Shown here piece after piece: positions 33,040 through 44,050 of a stretch of DNA of 64,000 nucleotides (position 1 is its first letter; every line of letters begins with the position of its first letter). This DNA comes from Toxotes chatareus (taxonomy: Eukaryota > Chordata > Actinopteri > Toxotidae), in contig JAFBJY010000315.1 in the NCBI GenBank assembly GCA_016801885.1, positions 1 through 64,000 of the forward strand, given 5' to 3'. A model generated the notes under the pieces. It did not search any database. It saw only the letters and a program-made list of their open reading frames with translations, and was not told where the DNA came from. The position numbers and the translations under genes were made by a program.

Positions 33040-33530
33040 TTTTGAAAGATGAGACTTGCTGTGGTGGGTGTCCAGTTGATATTGTCCTTTTCTGTTGTGA
33101 AAGTGTCATGAGGGATTTCAGTGAGGATGGGGAAGTAGGTGGCCATGACATTGTTTATAAGAGTGAGGTTATGTTTCTGGGTGGAGGTGAGGTTGGATGA
33201 GAAATTCATTATAGGAAAGTAAATGTCTGCATTGGGGAAGGTCAACTTACCTTGACGGAAGAGGGTCTTGAGTTGTTTAATGGAAGTTTGTTTGGGGTCC
33301 TGGTCTTTGTTGTTTATTCCAATAGAAAAGATGAGGATCTTGACATGGGGGTTGGGGGGTTTCACAGATCTTGAGGAAGTGGTAGATGTTGGCTCCGGGG
33401 TAACTGTCTATCTGGATCTGTGGGTGGGTGTATCCTGGGATGCGGTTTACATTTGAATCACCAAGGATGAGGATGGGTTTCTTGGTCTTGAAGTGCCAGT
33501 CCTGGATTTTTTATGGTGGGGCGTGCAATA
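33012..33530 (-). CDS. SGNH-like domain of the PLE
   Basis: The minus-strand frame carries WHFKTKKPILILGDSNVNRI, IDSYPGANIYHFLK, VKILIFSIGINNKDQD, TFPNADIYFPIMNFS and a final KDNINWTPTTASLIF block, stopping at 33,012. GDSN, the SYPGA segment, GINN and the terminal D-x-x-H/N position follow SGNH hydrolase blocks I, II, III and V. In this copy the final position is Asn (DNIN); in the related fragment at 42.3 kb it is His (DNIH). The domain could be an esterase or a binding module. It overlaps the downstream reverse-transcriptase frame by 28 bases. Confidence 0.6.
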
Positions 33531-33549
33531 GGGTAGTTAGGCGATGAAG

Positions 33550-35264
33550 GGTCTGGTCGGCAACATGGTGTAGCAAGGGGGGGTGGAGGGGGATAATAGT
33601 AGGGTGGGAGGTGGTTGGGAGGAGGGTTGAGCAGTTGGGATAGGAGAGGTGGGTGAGTGGGGTGGGGAAGAAGAGGAAGGGAGACTAGAGGTGAGCAGGG
33701 GGGAAGGGGATGAAGGAGGGAAAGGTGAGGGTTTTCAGGTTGAGTAGTGAGAGAGCGAGGAGATGAGGTATGATGTGGTGGAGAAAGGTGGTTAGTAGGA
33801 GTAATGGTGTTGGGTGTATGGGGAGTGGTAGCTACCATATTGATCGAGGAGGTCCGATCGAGCAGCACGTCCCCCCTCGGGTTGTGATGGAGAGGGCTCA
33901 GATGGGTCTTTGTTTCGATCAGTGGTGATCTTTGTTGACCCCTTCATCATTTTGCCCGACTCTCTTTGGGGTTTGTTTTTTTTTGGGGCGCATGCTGCTC
34001 AGGTCGGACCTCCCGGTTTCTATCTGAGGGGAAGAAGTAAGAATCATGTCAGTCATATGAACCAAAACATTAGAGTGTGTACTGAGAGTGACTGTTTGGA
34101 GTTCTTCTGCGGTATGTGAGTGGTGGTTGGGGTGGTGAATCTGCGCTATTGTATGTATAGATGGTGAAGTGGATGAAATAGGGGGAAGAATGGGGAGACA
34201 GGATTTTGGGGGTGCTTGAATGTATTTCTGCCGTCGTGGGTAAAGGTCACTTTTCGGATTTTTAATAGTTGAGGAGTAGAGGTTGTTGGAGCTGGTGGAG
34301 TAGTTTCTGAGTCCGGTCTTGGTGGTCAAGATGTTGTTGTTGTGGTGGGTGGGGGCTTAATGGGTCCTCTGCGAGTGGGTTTGTAAACTGGGTGGGGAGA
34401 GGGGAGGGGGCTGCTGGGATCCGGTTGCACCTTCTCTGCTGTAATCTTCTGTTGAGGTGTAGTTTGGGTTTCAGTTGAAGTCTGTTGAGGTGGACTGGGC
34501 TTAGAGGGATAGAATTTTGGATTAAGTTCTTCCATGGTGGTTTGCCGTGTGCCTTGATAGACAGAGAGAGTGGTGGGGGCAGATGATTTGGGTAGGGGCG
34601 GATATTCTTCTTCCGGGATGGTTGATAAGATGTTGGTTCTTGTTTGCTGATGTGTGGAATGATGTTCTGGTTGTTGGGGGGTGCTGGTGGTCTTCAGAAG
34701 TCGATGAGTTTCTTGTAGTGTTGTCATGGACAGTCTTGATCCATAACGTTAACTGGCCCAACCGGTGGCTATATCCAAGGCTATGGAGTTGTAAGATGAT
34801 GTATCAATTGTACTAATGATGTTTGTGTAGTGGTCATGTAATATGGTGATTGTGTTGTGCATCCAGGTTGTTGTATTGTGATGTATTTTATTGCGGGTTT
34901 CTATTGTGGGTGTGGATGGTTTGATGAAATCTGTAAGGCGTGTTACTTGTCTTATTATACCTGGGGGGAATGTTCTGGTGGTTAAGGCAGTGTCCATGAT
35001 ATGTTTGTGATGTATAGCCTGTATCAATTTGAAATACTGCTTGCTGGTTTGTCTGGTTATTGGGTCTGGTGCATGTGTGAGTGTGGATGTGGTATGTTGT
35101 CTATGTGTTAGAGGTTGTATATTAAGTGTCATGAGTGGTTGTGGTGTATTGTTGGGACTATGTGTATATGCAGGTGTATGACTGTGTGTGTGTGTGCTGG
35201 AGGAGCCATCTTGAGGTCCGCTCCTGTGTGTAGACTTTACTCTGAAAAAGTTATACAGAGACAT
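33550..35264 (-). pseudogene. PLE ORF1 N-terminal low-complexity region
   Basis: The minus-strand frame starts MSLYNFFRVKSTHRSG at 35,264 and contains IRQVTRLTDFIKPSTPTIE and WMHNTITILHDHYTNI. It continues in other frames through IPEEEYPPLPKSSAPTTLS, long proline/threonine stretches and a Pro/His-rich segment at 33,460-33,870. I see no known domain. The function is unknown; low-complexity ORF1 regions in retroelements often bind nucleic acid, which is inference here. Frame changes occur near 34,740, 34,330 and 33,900. Confidence 0.5.
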
Positions 35265-35299
35265 AAAAGTAATAATATATGGTGGAGGACTCTTACCTT

Positions 35300-35612
35300 A
35301 GGTAACGAGGATGAAGGATATCTTGACGTAGATGGTTCTTTAGTGGTGCGTGGGGATTGAACCTTGGCCTCCTGGATGCAGGTCCGGGTGGTCACTTGTT
35401 GAGCTTTGTAGTAGATGTTGTTTTCTTTTGATAGTGAAGACTGCTTAAAATGGAGGTCCAGGAGGTAGTAGTGACTTGATCTCCAAGATGGAGGTCCGGG
35501 TAAACAAAATGGAGGTATAGTAGCAGTTGTAACTTGACGTTGATTTGTCTTTAGTGATGCGTGGGGATTGGGTTTTGGTTAGGGTTATGAGCTCGAGGCG
35601 CATATTGCGGAA
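35300..35612. other. Spacer between PLE and YR element
   Basis: Contains repeated pieces such as ATGGAGGTCCGGG and GTGCGTGGGGATTG, which appear twice about 210 bases apart (35,346 and 35,557). No gene is seen. Confidence 0.45.
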
Positions 35613-36009
35613 TAATGTCGACATTGTGGAACCGATTTTCAATGATTGTGTATGTGGGCGCGGATGTTTTCAATGGTTAGCCAATGCACTATGCCGCATT
35701 CCCATACATTCCAATGTAAAGTTACTAACCTTGGCGTGGAGTTGGAATTCCACATTTTGGGCAAAATGATGAAATAATGAAATGGGAAAAATATGACAGA
35801 TGCTCCTTAATTAGGAGATCTCAAAATGTTATTTTTGTTCGAAATTTATCTTGTTCTATAAACTTTTAAAGGTTCTGAAAATTTCTTGAAGAAATACCTA
35901 AACGGCCACCAGGTGTCGCTGTCCCTCTGTCTCTATTTTCGAATTCCAGGAATTATACCTTTTCCAAGTTCCGTGGCGGAAATGTGACCCGGACAGTTGA
36001 CCTAATGGG

Positions 36010-36345
36010 GGTGAAATGTTAGGAGAGCACGGAGGGTAAGTTCACGTTCCTGGAATTGGACCTCCATGCGGCAAGTACCTCAGACACATGCCCAGGACAG
36101 TTGCTTTACTGAGGGGATAGAGGTTAGGAGTGAAGGGTGGGTAAGTTCAAGTTCCAGGAAATGGACTTCCATGCGGTAAGTACCTCAGATACATGCCCAG
36201 GACAGTTGCCTGAAAGAGGGCAAAGTTTAGGAGCGAATGGCGGGCAAGTTTCATGTTCCTGGAATTGGACCTCCATGCGGTAAGTACCTCAGACACATGC
36301 CCAGGACAGGTGCTTGACTGAGGGTTAGGTTTAGGAGTGAATGGT
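36010..36345. repeat. 105-bp tandem repeat, block 1
   Basis: Three units starting at about 36,059, 36,163 and 36,268. Each contains GACCTCCATGCGGTAAGTAC and GACACATGCCCAGGACAG. It lies just downstream of the recombinase gene's stop codon. Confidence 0.85.
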
Positions 36346-37118
36346 GTTACCCACCATTCACTTTTGTGGAAATATGGTCATAAACCATTGGCAATGTGTT
36401 TTAGTAAGTTTTTGTCTTTTGATTGTTCTAAATAATGAACCATTAATATTAGAACAGTCTTTTATTAGAACAAAATATAATATGAAAACACAACAGTACA
36501 TCAAAGGTAGCATGATTACAAAGAAAGAACAAAAAACATGATTACTTTCACAGAGACTCTTCCGTTTCTGAGTCGGGCACCTTATCATAATCAAACGAGC
36601 CATCGTCAGACCATGACTCCAACGGGCTACACGATACCTCGTTGTGTGTGTCCTCTCCCTCTGAGGCCTCGCTGCTGGTGCCATCACCCTCCGATGCCTC
36701 GCTACTGGCTGATGTGTCTGTCTTCCTTGAGGGGCCCGGGACCACCTCCATATCTCCCTCCTCATCCGAAGTCAATGTCAGTTGGCGTCTTATTTCCTCT
36801 GGATCTGCAGGCTGCATTTAGGCATTTAGTTTAGGACTAGATAGCAAGAATATGCAATAGCTATAGAGCTATCATTACACACTCTATAAGACTGACCTTG
36901 TACTGTCACTGGCCGGTGGACAGCATCTATTAATGACCGCAGGATACTCAGTCTCACTGACCGTCCCTGCTGTGGTGTTGTTTCTGGGCTGACCACGTAA
37001 AATTTACGGGCTGTTTTGGGGTCATGGCACATGCTCCTGTTCACTCTCTCTGTCTCCTCAGAGGTCAGAGAGCTGTCAACCTGTAGGAGAGTAGGTGAAC
37101 ATCATCACCACTTTCAAA

Positions 37119-37120
<2 letters not shown>

Positions 37121-37188
<68 letters not shown>
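37121..37188. repeat. (AT)n microsatellite in recombinase intron
   Basis: About 33 uninterrupted AT units between exons G and F. Its length makes assembly uncertainty possible. Confidence 0.95.
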
Positions 37189-37189
<1 letters not shown>

Positions 37190-37681
37190 TGGGACACACA
37201 TATGCTCATGTTATTGCTATGGAATAGGCACTATTGTTAAAAGTAACACACCCATGTTGATATCGCCGCATGCTTAACGCTCTTGTAGAGTTAGGGCCCT
37301 GGAAGACCAAAGTTTTTCCATGCTTTGGTGAAGTAGAGGCCCATTTTTTCGATTCCTCACCAGATCTGGTAAAGAAAAAGGTTTTGGGACATTTTCTGAA
37401 GCCAGGCAGGAGTGGCCTCACATTGCCAAAGGCCTTAAGGCATCATGGCTTTAGTGACTGTGATCATTGCCGGTTTAACGTCTCAACTGTCTTGTGATCA
37501 GCCACCTGTGAAAGTAAGAAGTAGAAAAAAGTTTATAAAAAGCAACTTACATTTAGATGACAACTTTACAACAGTGTGTTATGCCCCAGAGAGTGGCTTG
37601 GCTGAGGGGAAAATTTATGGCTTGATGGTAAGTTGATGTTCTGTAAAAGGGACTTTAGATTCCTGAAATGCTACTTTATAA

Positions 37682-38095
37682 GACCTCCATGCGGTAAGTA
37701 CCAAAGAGACATGCCCAGGACAGCTGCTTGTCCTAGGGGATAGAGGTAAGGAGTGAAGGGTGGGTGAGTTCAAGTTCCAGGAAATGGACCAGCGTGCATG
37801 GTAAGTACCAAAGAGACATGCCCAGGACAGCTGCTTGACCGAGGGGATAGAGGTTAGGAGTGAAGGGTGGGTGAGTTCAAGTTCCAGGAAATAGACCAGC
37901 ATGCGGTAAGTACCAAAGAGACATGCCCAGGACAGCTGCTTGATCGAGGGGATAGAGGTAAGGAGTGAAGGGTGGGTGAGTTCAAGTTCCAGGAAATGGA
38001 CCAGCGTGCGGTAAGTACCAAAGAGACATGCCCAGGACAGCTGCTTGACCGAGGGGATAGAGGTTAGGAGTGAAGGGTGGGTGAGTTCAATTTCC
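37682..38095. repeat. 105-bp tandem repeat, block 2 (intronic)
   Basis: Four units starting at about 37,682, 37,787, 37,894 and 37,999. They contain GCGGTAAGTACCAAAGAGAC and GGGTGGGTGAGTTCAAGTTC. They are homologous to block 1 and lie in the intron between exons E and F. On the plus strand each carries a GGTAAGT donor-like word, antisense to the gene. Confidence 0.9.
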
Positions 38096-39899
38096 GGAAA
38101 AGGCACTATATGTTCCAAGTATTCTACGTCATAAAACTTACATCATTAATAAGTAAACAACTCACCCAGATTGCGAAGCTCTTTTTGTATACCTGGGCTT
38201 TGGACACATCGTCTGTGGTCAAGCCCAGGAAGACGCACTTTCTGTGGCCCGTTGTGGCAGCCATAACCCCCACCAACAGACCAACAGCTTGGGCCAGGTA
38301 GCGCATGTTGCTCGGGTCTGTCCTGAGGTCACGGATGGCAAGCTCAAGGTCGTTTTCTGCCAGCTTTATGAATGACAGAATGTCCTTGCTTGCCATCAGT
38401 TTAGCTGTAGAAAAACCAGGATAAGTTACAGTCACATCAGAGTTATAAAGAATAAACCATTTTAACTTCTTTGCATTGAAACAAACCTTTATTTATTTTT
38501 TTATATTCCAATCTCTGCAGGACGATTTGTGCCCCTAACCCCTTTTTCCACGCAGCCAACTTGTCCAAAATGTACGTGATGGTTTTAATTGTCACCCGTA
38601 CTTTGGGTACATTAGCCAGCCTCACGAACTTCAGGAACGCCTCAGTGTCTATAAGGACATGTTTCTGGCTCGTGGGCTTCAGTGTGGAACTGAGTTGATT
38701 GAGGTACCTGATGACCAAATGATGGAATTGATGAACATTGTAAAGCTACATACCCATTCAGTTTTACCATGTCGTTTAAAAACAACAGGGTCATATTTAT
38801 GTCAGTGCCCTTCCTGACATATAGAGGAGGAACTTTCTGACATAAGCTTTCCTTTGTTTAATGTTCCTCAATGCTTTTGGTGATGCTTTGGGCCCTAAGA
38901 GGGTTGCTTCAAATAAGTCCAACAGGTGGTCTAAAAGAAAATGGTACTGTCTTAATACAAGAGCGGGATGTTCATAGTCTCCTTGTAAACAGCAGTAATA
39001 CTCACCCAAGTTGGGCGTGAGGCTCCCACGCCTAGTGGCCGGAGCAGCCACGGCACCCTCCCTGCGGGTGTGTGGAGCAGAGGGACGGAGCAGCGGATGT
39101 ACTTGCCACAGGCTGTGGCATGGTTGAGGTAGGGCTAGAGCAGGGACTGCTGGCTGCGGAGGCAGAAGGTGTGGCAGGCTGTACAGCACAGAGTTGCTGT
39201 GTGAACGTCTGAAGGTGGTCCACCTCCTCCAACAGCTTTTTCAGTCTGTCTTTGATGGACTGCAACCCATTCACCACGTAGGTCAGGGTTGCTCCAGTCT
39301 GTGCAGGCAGTTGTGGTGGAGGTGGCGATTGGGGTGCAGGGGTTGTTGCCCCCGGAGTCCCCAGGGGTTGTGTGGGTGGAGCTGGGGCTGGTGGTGGTGG
39401 TGGTGGTGTTTGCGGCAGTGGTGGTCGGGTTAGGGCCTGGAGCCTTTCTTTTATGGCAGCTTTCTTGGCCTTCAGCATGAGAGTGGTCATGCGCTTTCCC
39501 TGTGGGAAGAGAATGAAATGATTGAATGAAAAAGGAAACAAGAATATGGTTTATGTTTTCTGTGAATTTGTCGTGTAAAGTGTATCATACCGGGGTTCTC
39601 CCATGCTTGCGGAGATGAGGTGCTTGTCCAGCCTGGCGTAGTCCTTGTTTGACCCGCACTCTTGTATGGGGCACCTCAGTTTCCCAGCATACTGCAGATT
39701 TTTTTTACTTATGATGAGACGCCTCTTTTGGACGTCTTTTATATCATGCTTGTCCTGCATATGGCGGGACAGGGAGGCATAACATCCGCCGCACTTGGGG
39801 CACTTGGTTTTTGCCTAGGGTACAGGAAGGCATGGCAATGTAAAATGTTTGAAATTTTTATCAATGTCCACAAATGTTGATGAGCAACATTGATTTTCA

Positions 39900-40110
39900 G
39901 GTAAGTCTACATCCAGGAAGAGCACGTCTACATCCAGGATAATGACCTTATACATCTACATGAAAGAACATGTCAGGTAAGTTGACATCCGGGAAGAGCA
40001 CGTCTACATCCAGGAAAATGACCTTATACATCTACTTGAAAGAATATGTCAGAAATATTTATCTACAACAAGAGAACATCTACATCCTTGATAGTGACCT
40101 TAAAAAAAAA
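39900..40110. repeat. 76-bp minisatellite, copy 2
   Basis: Two to three units with GGAAGAGCACGTCTACATCC and ACCTTATACATCTACATGAA, matching 1,781-1,990. Confidence 0.75.
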
Positions 40111-41050
40111 TCTACATGAAATAATTGGGTTCTTACCTTCATCTTCGCCAGGTTCTAAATGCAGGTGAAAATCGCTCGTATTTATATGGGGCTCAGGTTG
40201 GACACACCCACTTGGAACCAGGTGACACCAAGTTATTTTTCCGTAAAAATTACCGACCAATTCCAGGAATTTGACCTGATAACATGAAAGCTTTCGGAAA
40301 CGGATGTACATTGGTTAAGTGACACAGACACATGCCCGGGAGAGTTTCGTGACGGAGGGGGGGCATTTTAGAGAGAACAGTGGGTAAGTTCAAGTTCTGG
40401 AAGTACCACAGGGCTGTATTGTGGAATTCCAACTTTTCGACTTCTGGTCTCGCCCAAAGGAATTTTTGGTGTGAAAATGATTACACGGTCTCTTGCTGCC
40501 AAACAAATAAGTGCAAAAGTCCAGTTTTTTTAAAAAAGGTTTTATTAGTTGAAAAAGCCAAATATAACGACATCAAACGCTTTGATAATTACGCAGGAAG
40601 TGTGAAATATTTATTTTTGCCGTTTTCAGACATCTAAACTGTATAATGTAGAAGTTATAAGGGTGTTAGTAAAATTCCATATAAGCGGCGCTTGGCGCCA
40701 AGAATTCTACGGATTTTTACTAACCCCGAGCTAACGGATCATAATTAGGGTTGGGCTTTCAGTTATGATGGTTAAGGTTACGTCAGGTTATAGGTTAAGG
40801 GGCAAGGGAATGCATTATGTCAGCAAGTGTTCTCACAAAATATAAGTACCAGAATGTGTGTGTGTGTGTGTGTGTCATGTTTCTTTTAGATCTCGTTTCC
40901 CATTTTCAGGTGTTTGATATGTATAATGGAGCAGTTATGCGGGTGTTAGTAAAATTCCACATAAGCGACGCTGCAACGCCGAGAATTCTTCTGAATTTTA
41001 CGCTAACGGCGAGCTAGCAGGGTATAATGGGGGTAGGGGAGTAGTAGTTA
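40110..41050. other. 5' flank of the recombinase gene, shared with copy 1
   Basis: Collinear with 1,990-2,540, including CACCCACTTGGAACCAGGTG and TACCACAGGGCTGTATTGTG. At 40,620-41,020 it has extra sequence absent from copy 1, including a GT tract (40,856-40,874) and a segment matching 5,205-5,255. No coding region is recognised. Confidence 0.55.
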
Positions 41051-41058
41051 GGTTAGGA

Positions 41059-41330
41059 TTATGGATTTGTTTTTAATTTCTCAATCCACAGTCTCCCCTG
41101 TCGCTTTTCTGTTGGCCCTCTGTCCAAATGGCACACGTCTGGATGCCTGTTTTTCAGATGCTGTAACAACTGCATCTGGAAATGTTGTGCCAGGGAGGTG
41201 GTCAATCTGCACTCTACAAAAGTGCGGATGTGCTGTTGAAGTCGTGTTAATACAGTTTTCCCCGTTTCCCCCACACACACACATCTTCCCTCAGGAACCA
41301 CAGACAATGCAATAAGTCAGATTAGAGCTG
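41059..41330 (-). pseudogene. PLE GIY-YIG endonuclease remnant, copy 2
   Basis: Nearly identical to 2,554-2,841. It reads CVGETGKTVLTRLQQHIRTF then LAQHFQMQLLQHLKNRH and a C-terminal WIEKLKTNP. The GET, Arg and His pattern is closer to the GIY-YIG consensus than in copy 1. No reverse transcriptase is present upstream. Confidence 0.55.
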
Positions 41331-41369
41331 TGGAGGCTGGACTCGCCCATTACTGGTCGTCCAGCAACC

Positions 41370-41850
41370 CATGTGGATTAAATAGGAACTTCCTTTGGTT
41401 CTTCTGCGTCCTGGTTCCTGTCCTGGGACCACTGCTCAACTGCTTCGGTGGAGGACACGGCAACAGGACTTAAGGGAGCGAGAGGTGCCTAGGTTTACTA
41501 TTCAGTGGATGTGAGAAGTCTACTGGGTACCCTCTCTGTCCCTGTGAAAACAATTGATCTGCGACTTGATTATACTTTAAGAAATGTGCCTGGAATGGTA
41601 TTTGACTTTATGCAGTATTGCATGTGTTTATCTTTGGTTTAGACTTAGATTTTGGTGAGTAGTCTTTTATTGTTTGTATTTATTTTTTTCAAAAAACTCT
41701 TTATGTCCAGGAAATTAATTTCATTTGGGTGTATGTTATATTTTATTTTCATTGAAGGGTAGTGATTGTTGGAAATGCTAATAAACTCATGAAAACTATC
41801 TGACCCGTGTCCCCCGTCTCCTGTGATGTCATCAAGGAAGCGTCACTGGA
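41370..41850. other. 480-bp segment absent from copy 1
   Basis: Starts ATGTGGATTAAATAGGAACT and ends CCCGTCTCCTGTGATGTCAT. It contains an ATAAACTCATG polyadenylation-like stretch near the end. It could be PLE untranslated or terminal-repeat sequence deleted from copy 1, or a separate insertion. No coding region is seen. Confidence 0.4.
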
Positions 41851-42299
41851 AGGTGGGTTTTAATTGACCTTTGGCTAACCTCACTCGCTCCCGTTCGCTC
41901 ATCTAAAAGCTAGCATAAGGAGGAGCATGCCTGTGTCCCCTTGCTGTGCTCTCCACCTGTGAGTATTGTTGGTTAGTTTATACAGAATCGTTACATTCCA
42001 GACTTATTTCGGACATTTATAGATCGGTCGAAAATGTCGGATGGAGAGCCCCCGGGCAGATTGCTCTCTATCGGCGGACCGAGACCTCTGCCTACGGCCG
42101 GAGAAGCAACAATAGACCTGGATGGGAGGTAAGTGGGGTTAGAGTTAGGAGGAGGAGGAGAGGGAAAAGGTCAATTACGGAGAGGGTAAGGTAGGGGAGA
42201 AGGGAGGGGTGGGTCCGAGGTCTCGGATCATTCGCCTCGGGCTGGGGGCCCCAGTCCACGGCTCCCGGAAGCCCTCCTCCAGCGTCCTGATTAAGCTGT

Positions 42300-42885
42300 G
42301 AATAAATCATAAATTTATTTGTGATTCTGTGCACCAGAGCCGGAATATGCATCCGTCTGTCTCCGGGATCCAGTGGATATTATCCACTGCTGTAAAAAAC
42401 TGGTTTGACGGCAGTGGCCCCAGGAAAGGGAGATGACTGGAAATGAACTTGTTAATGACATTCAGGTTGTTCTGTTGTTCCTGCGGGAGGAGAGGTGAGT
42501 AATTAATGATGGGGAAAAGGATGTTTGCGTTAGGGAAAACCGATTGGGCTTTCCTGTACACGAGGCATAGTTGTTTAATAGAATCAGAATCAGAAAACTT
42601 TATTGCCAGGTATGTTACACATACAATGAATTTGACGTGGTGTTGTTGGTGCAAAAAACAAATGAATTGGACTGACAAGTCCCATAACACACAAAGTTGA
42701 ACAAGAAAAAAAGTTTTAATACTAAAATAAGAGAAAGAAGAAAGAAACGGTTAAGATTTGAATCCCCCAAGAACCAAATGGGTTTTTTTCCTTTAAAGTT
42801 CCAGTCCAGGATTTTTCTCCCTTCCTGGCCTTGTGCTGGCATCGGAGATACACCGCCCCCAGCGAGTGGCGGTGGCAAGTGCACC
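42300..42885 (-). pseudogene. PLE SGNH-like domain remnant, copy 2
   Basis: Minus strand: KPIWFLGDSNLNRF, then the LINE-tail insertion (42,577-42,755), then LVYRKAQSVFPNANILFPII, LPSNQFFTAVDNIHWIPETD and a stop near 42,307. Unlike the full PLE at 33 kb it keeps His in the D-x-x-H block. It joins L2 LINE sequence at about 42,885, where copy 1 continues with more of this ORF. Confidence 0.55.
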
Positions 42886-43215
42886 CGCTGGAGGAGTGCA
42901 AGTCCTGGATAGAGGGCAAGGGGACACCTATGATAGGCTCAGCAGTCCTTACAGTGCGCTGCAGTCTGGTCTTTTCCTGCTTAGTGGCAGCTCTGAACCA
43001 CACAGTGATGGAGGTGCACAGGACAGATTCAATGACTGCTGTGTAGAACTGCAGCAGCAGCACATGGGGGAGTCCGTCTTTCTTCAAGAGCCGCAGGAAG
43101 TACATCCTCTGCTGGGCCTTCTTGAGGATGGAGCTGATGTTCTGCTCCCACTTCAGATCCTGTGAGAGATCCTGTGTGATGACCTGTCCTTCTCCATCAA
43201 CACCATAGCAGTCAT
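42885..43215 (-). mobile_element. L2/CR1-like LINE ORF2 C-terminal fragment
   Basis: The minus strand encodes QRMYFLRLLKKDGLPHVLLL, QFYTAVIESVLCTSITVWFR and IIGVPLPSIQDLHS. This is the region after the RT domain in L2-clade LINEs. It is truncated at both ends. Confidence 0.75.
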
Positions 43216-43289
43216 CAAAAAAGGGTTAGGGTTAGACAAAACGTCTACACCCCCTCAGGAGACTCAGAAAGGCAGGACCACCCACACCT

Positions 43290-43620
43290 CACCTCATCAC
43301 ATCAACATCCAAAAAACATCCTAAGGCACAGCTTCATGTCCTGGTTTGGCAGCGGCAGGGTCCACAAGCAACGACAGCTCAACAGGATTCTTAAGACTGC
43401 CATCAGAATTGTTGGTGCCCCTCTCCTGTTCCTAAATCTAGATCCAGATCTACCAGCAGTGCTGCATTCACAGAGCAATCTCCGTCATCAGTGACTCTCA
43501 ACCACCTACTCAGTATTCAGTATAATAGGTGTCTGAGGTTCCTCAACAGGTCGCCTAGCTTCCTTGTCACCTGCAGCATGAACAGTATAGCTCAGTATAA
43601 ATGATCATCACCTGGACCTG
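43290..43620 (+). mobile_element. Second L2/CR1-like LINE fragment, opposite strand
   Basis: The plus strand encodes SFMSWFGSGRVHKQRQLNRI then LKTAIRIVGAPL, the same C-terminal region as the neighbouring minus-strand fragment but more diverged. A stop follows a few dozen codons later. Confidence 0.6.
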
Positions 43621-44050
43621 TATTGTAATGATTATCTTTGACCTGTCACAGAGGGAAAGGCTCAGATGAACATATTAATGATTTAATGATTGCTATACCA
43701 AATGATCCAATAAATCATACTATGTTACTGATCTTATAGCTTTATGTTCTTGTTATGGCCACAGCTGTGTGGGAAAATTGGTAAGCTGTCCTTTGCCTCC
43801 TCAGTGTGAATGAAGTTTGTGATGTGTATCAGGTGTGTGTGTGTGTGTGCAGCTGCATGGAGGCGACTCTTTCTCTCAGCTAAAGACCCACGGTGACTGG
43901 CTCAAATGTTGTCTGTTGCATATAGAGTACTGGATATCATACTGATGCTTAGTAATGTACATTCTTTATCATTTGCTTATATTTCAAACCCAGATACAGC
44001 TTGATGTTCAACTTGTCATTCATGCCTCAACCTCAGTCAGACATCTCTGT
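43620..44050. other. No gene seen
   Basis: Unassigned spacer with a short GT run at 43,832-43,850. Confidence 0.4.

Larger units (their letters stand above)
28786..35290 (-). mobile_element. Penelope-like retroelement, nearly full length, with nested LINE
   Basis: Minus-strand order: proline/threonine-rich N-terminal region (35.26-33.55 kb), SGNH-like domain (33.53-33.01), PLE fingers and reverse transcriptase (33.04-31.6), thumb (31.6-31.3), telomere-like linker (29.7-29.4), PLE connection region (29.4-29.1) and GIY-YIG endonuclease (29.1-28.79). A plus-strand LINE occupies about 29,740-31,266. Without it the element is about 5 kb. Several frameshifts are present, so it is a decayed copy. 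Penelope-like elements use the GIY-YIG nuclease to prime reverse transcription at the target site. Confidence 0.82.
36548..39814 (-). pseudogene. Multi-exon tyrosine recombinase (Crypton-like), nearly intact
   Basis: Predicted exons, minus strand: A 39,591-39,814; B 39,006-39,499; C 38,819-38,930; D 38,487-38,707; E 38,166-38,404; F 37,252-37,505; G 36,897-37,080; H 36,548-36,811. Acceptors end in AG and donors start with GT, and the B-C, C-D and E-F codon phases join. A has two zinc-finger-like motifs (CPKCGGCYASLSRHMQDKH; CPIQECGSNKDYARLDKHL). B is a proline-rich linker plus helix. C-D resemble a core-binding region. E has ATTGHRKCVFLGLTTDDV, with the likely first catalytic Arg. F starts VADHKT, the likely catalytic Lys. 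G has VNRSMCHDPKTARKFYV, with the probable nucleophile Tyr. H is an acidic Ser/Glu tail. Two TGA codons in F and a frameshift in B disable it. The first exon was not found. Confidence 0.65.
35613..41030 (-). mobile_element. Tyrosine-recombinase element, copy 2
   Basis: The left end GTCGACATTGTGGAACCG matches copy 1 at 833. The element holds a minus-strand multi-exon recombinase gene (36.55-39.81 kb) and two blocks of a 105-bp tandem repeat (36.0-36.35 and 37.68-38.10). It also holds a TA microsatellite, a 76-bp tandem repeat (39.9-40.1) and CG-containing flanks. It then joins the PLE fragment at about 41.05 kb, exactly as in copy 1. I could not find terminal inverted repeats; Crypton-type YR elements typically lack them. 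Confidence 0.6.

Noticed and set aside
36010..36345. CRISPR-like array
   Set aside because: The 105-base units repeat in full with point variation and no unique spacers.
37016..37277. Frames of Tyr-Ile repeats
   Set aside because: Direct translation of the AT microsatellite.
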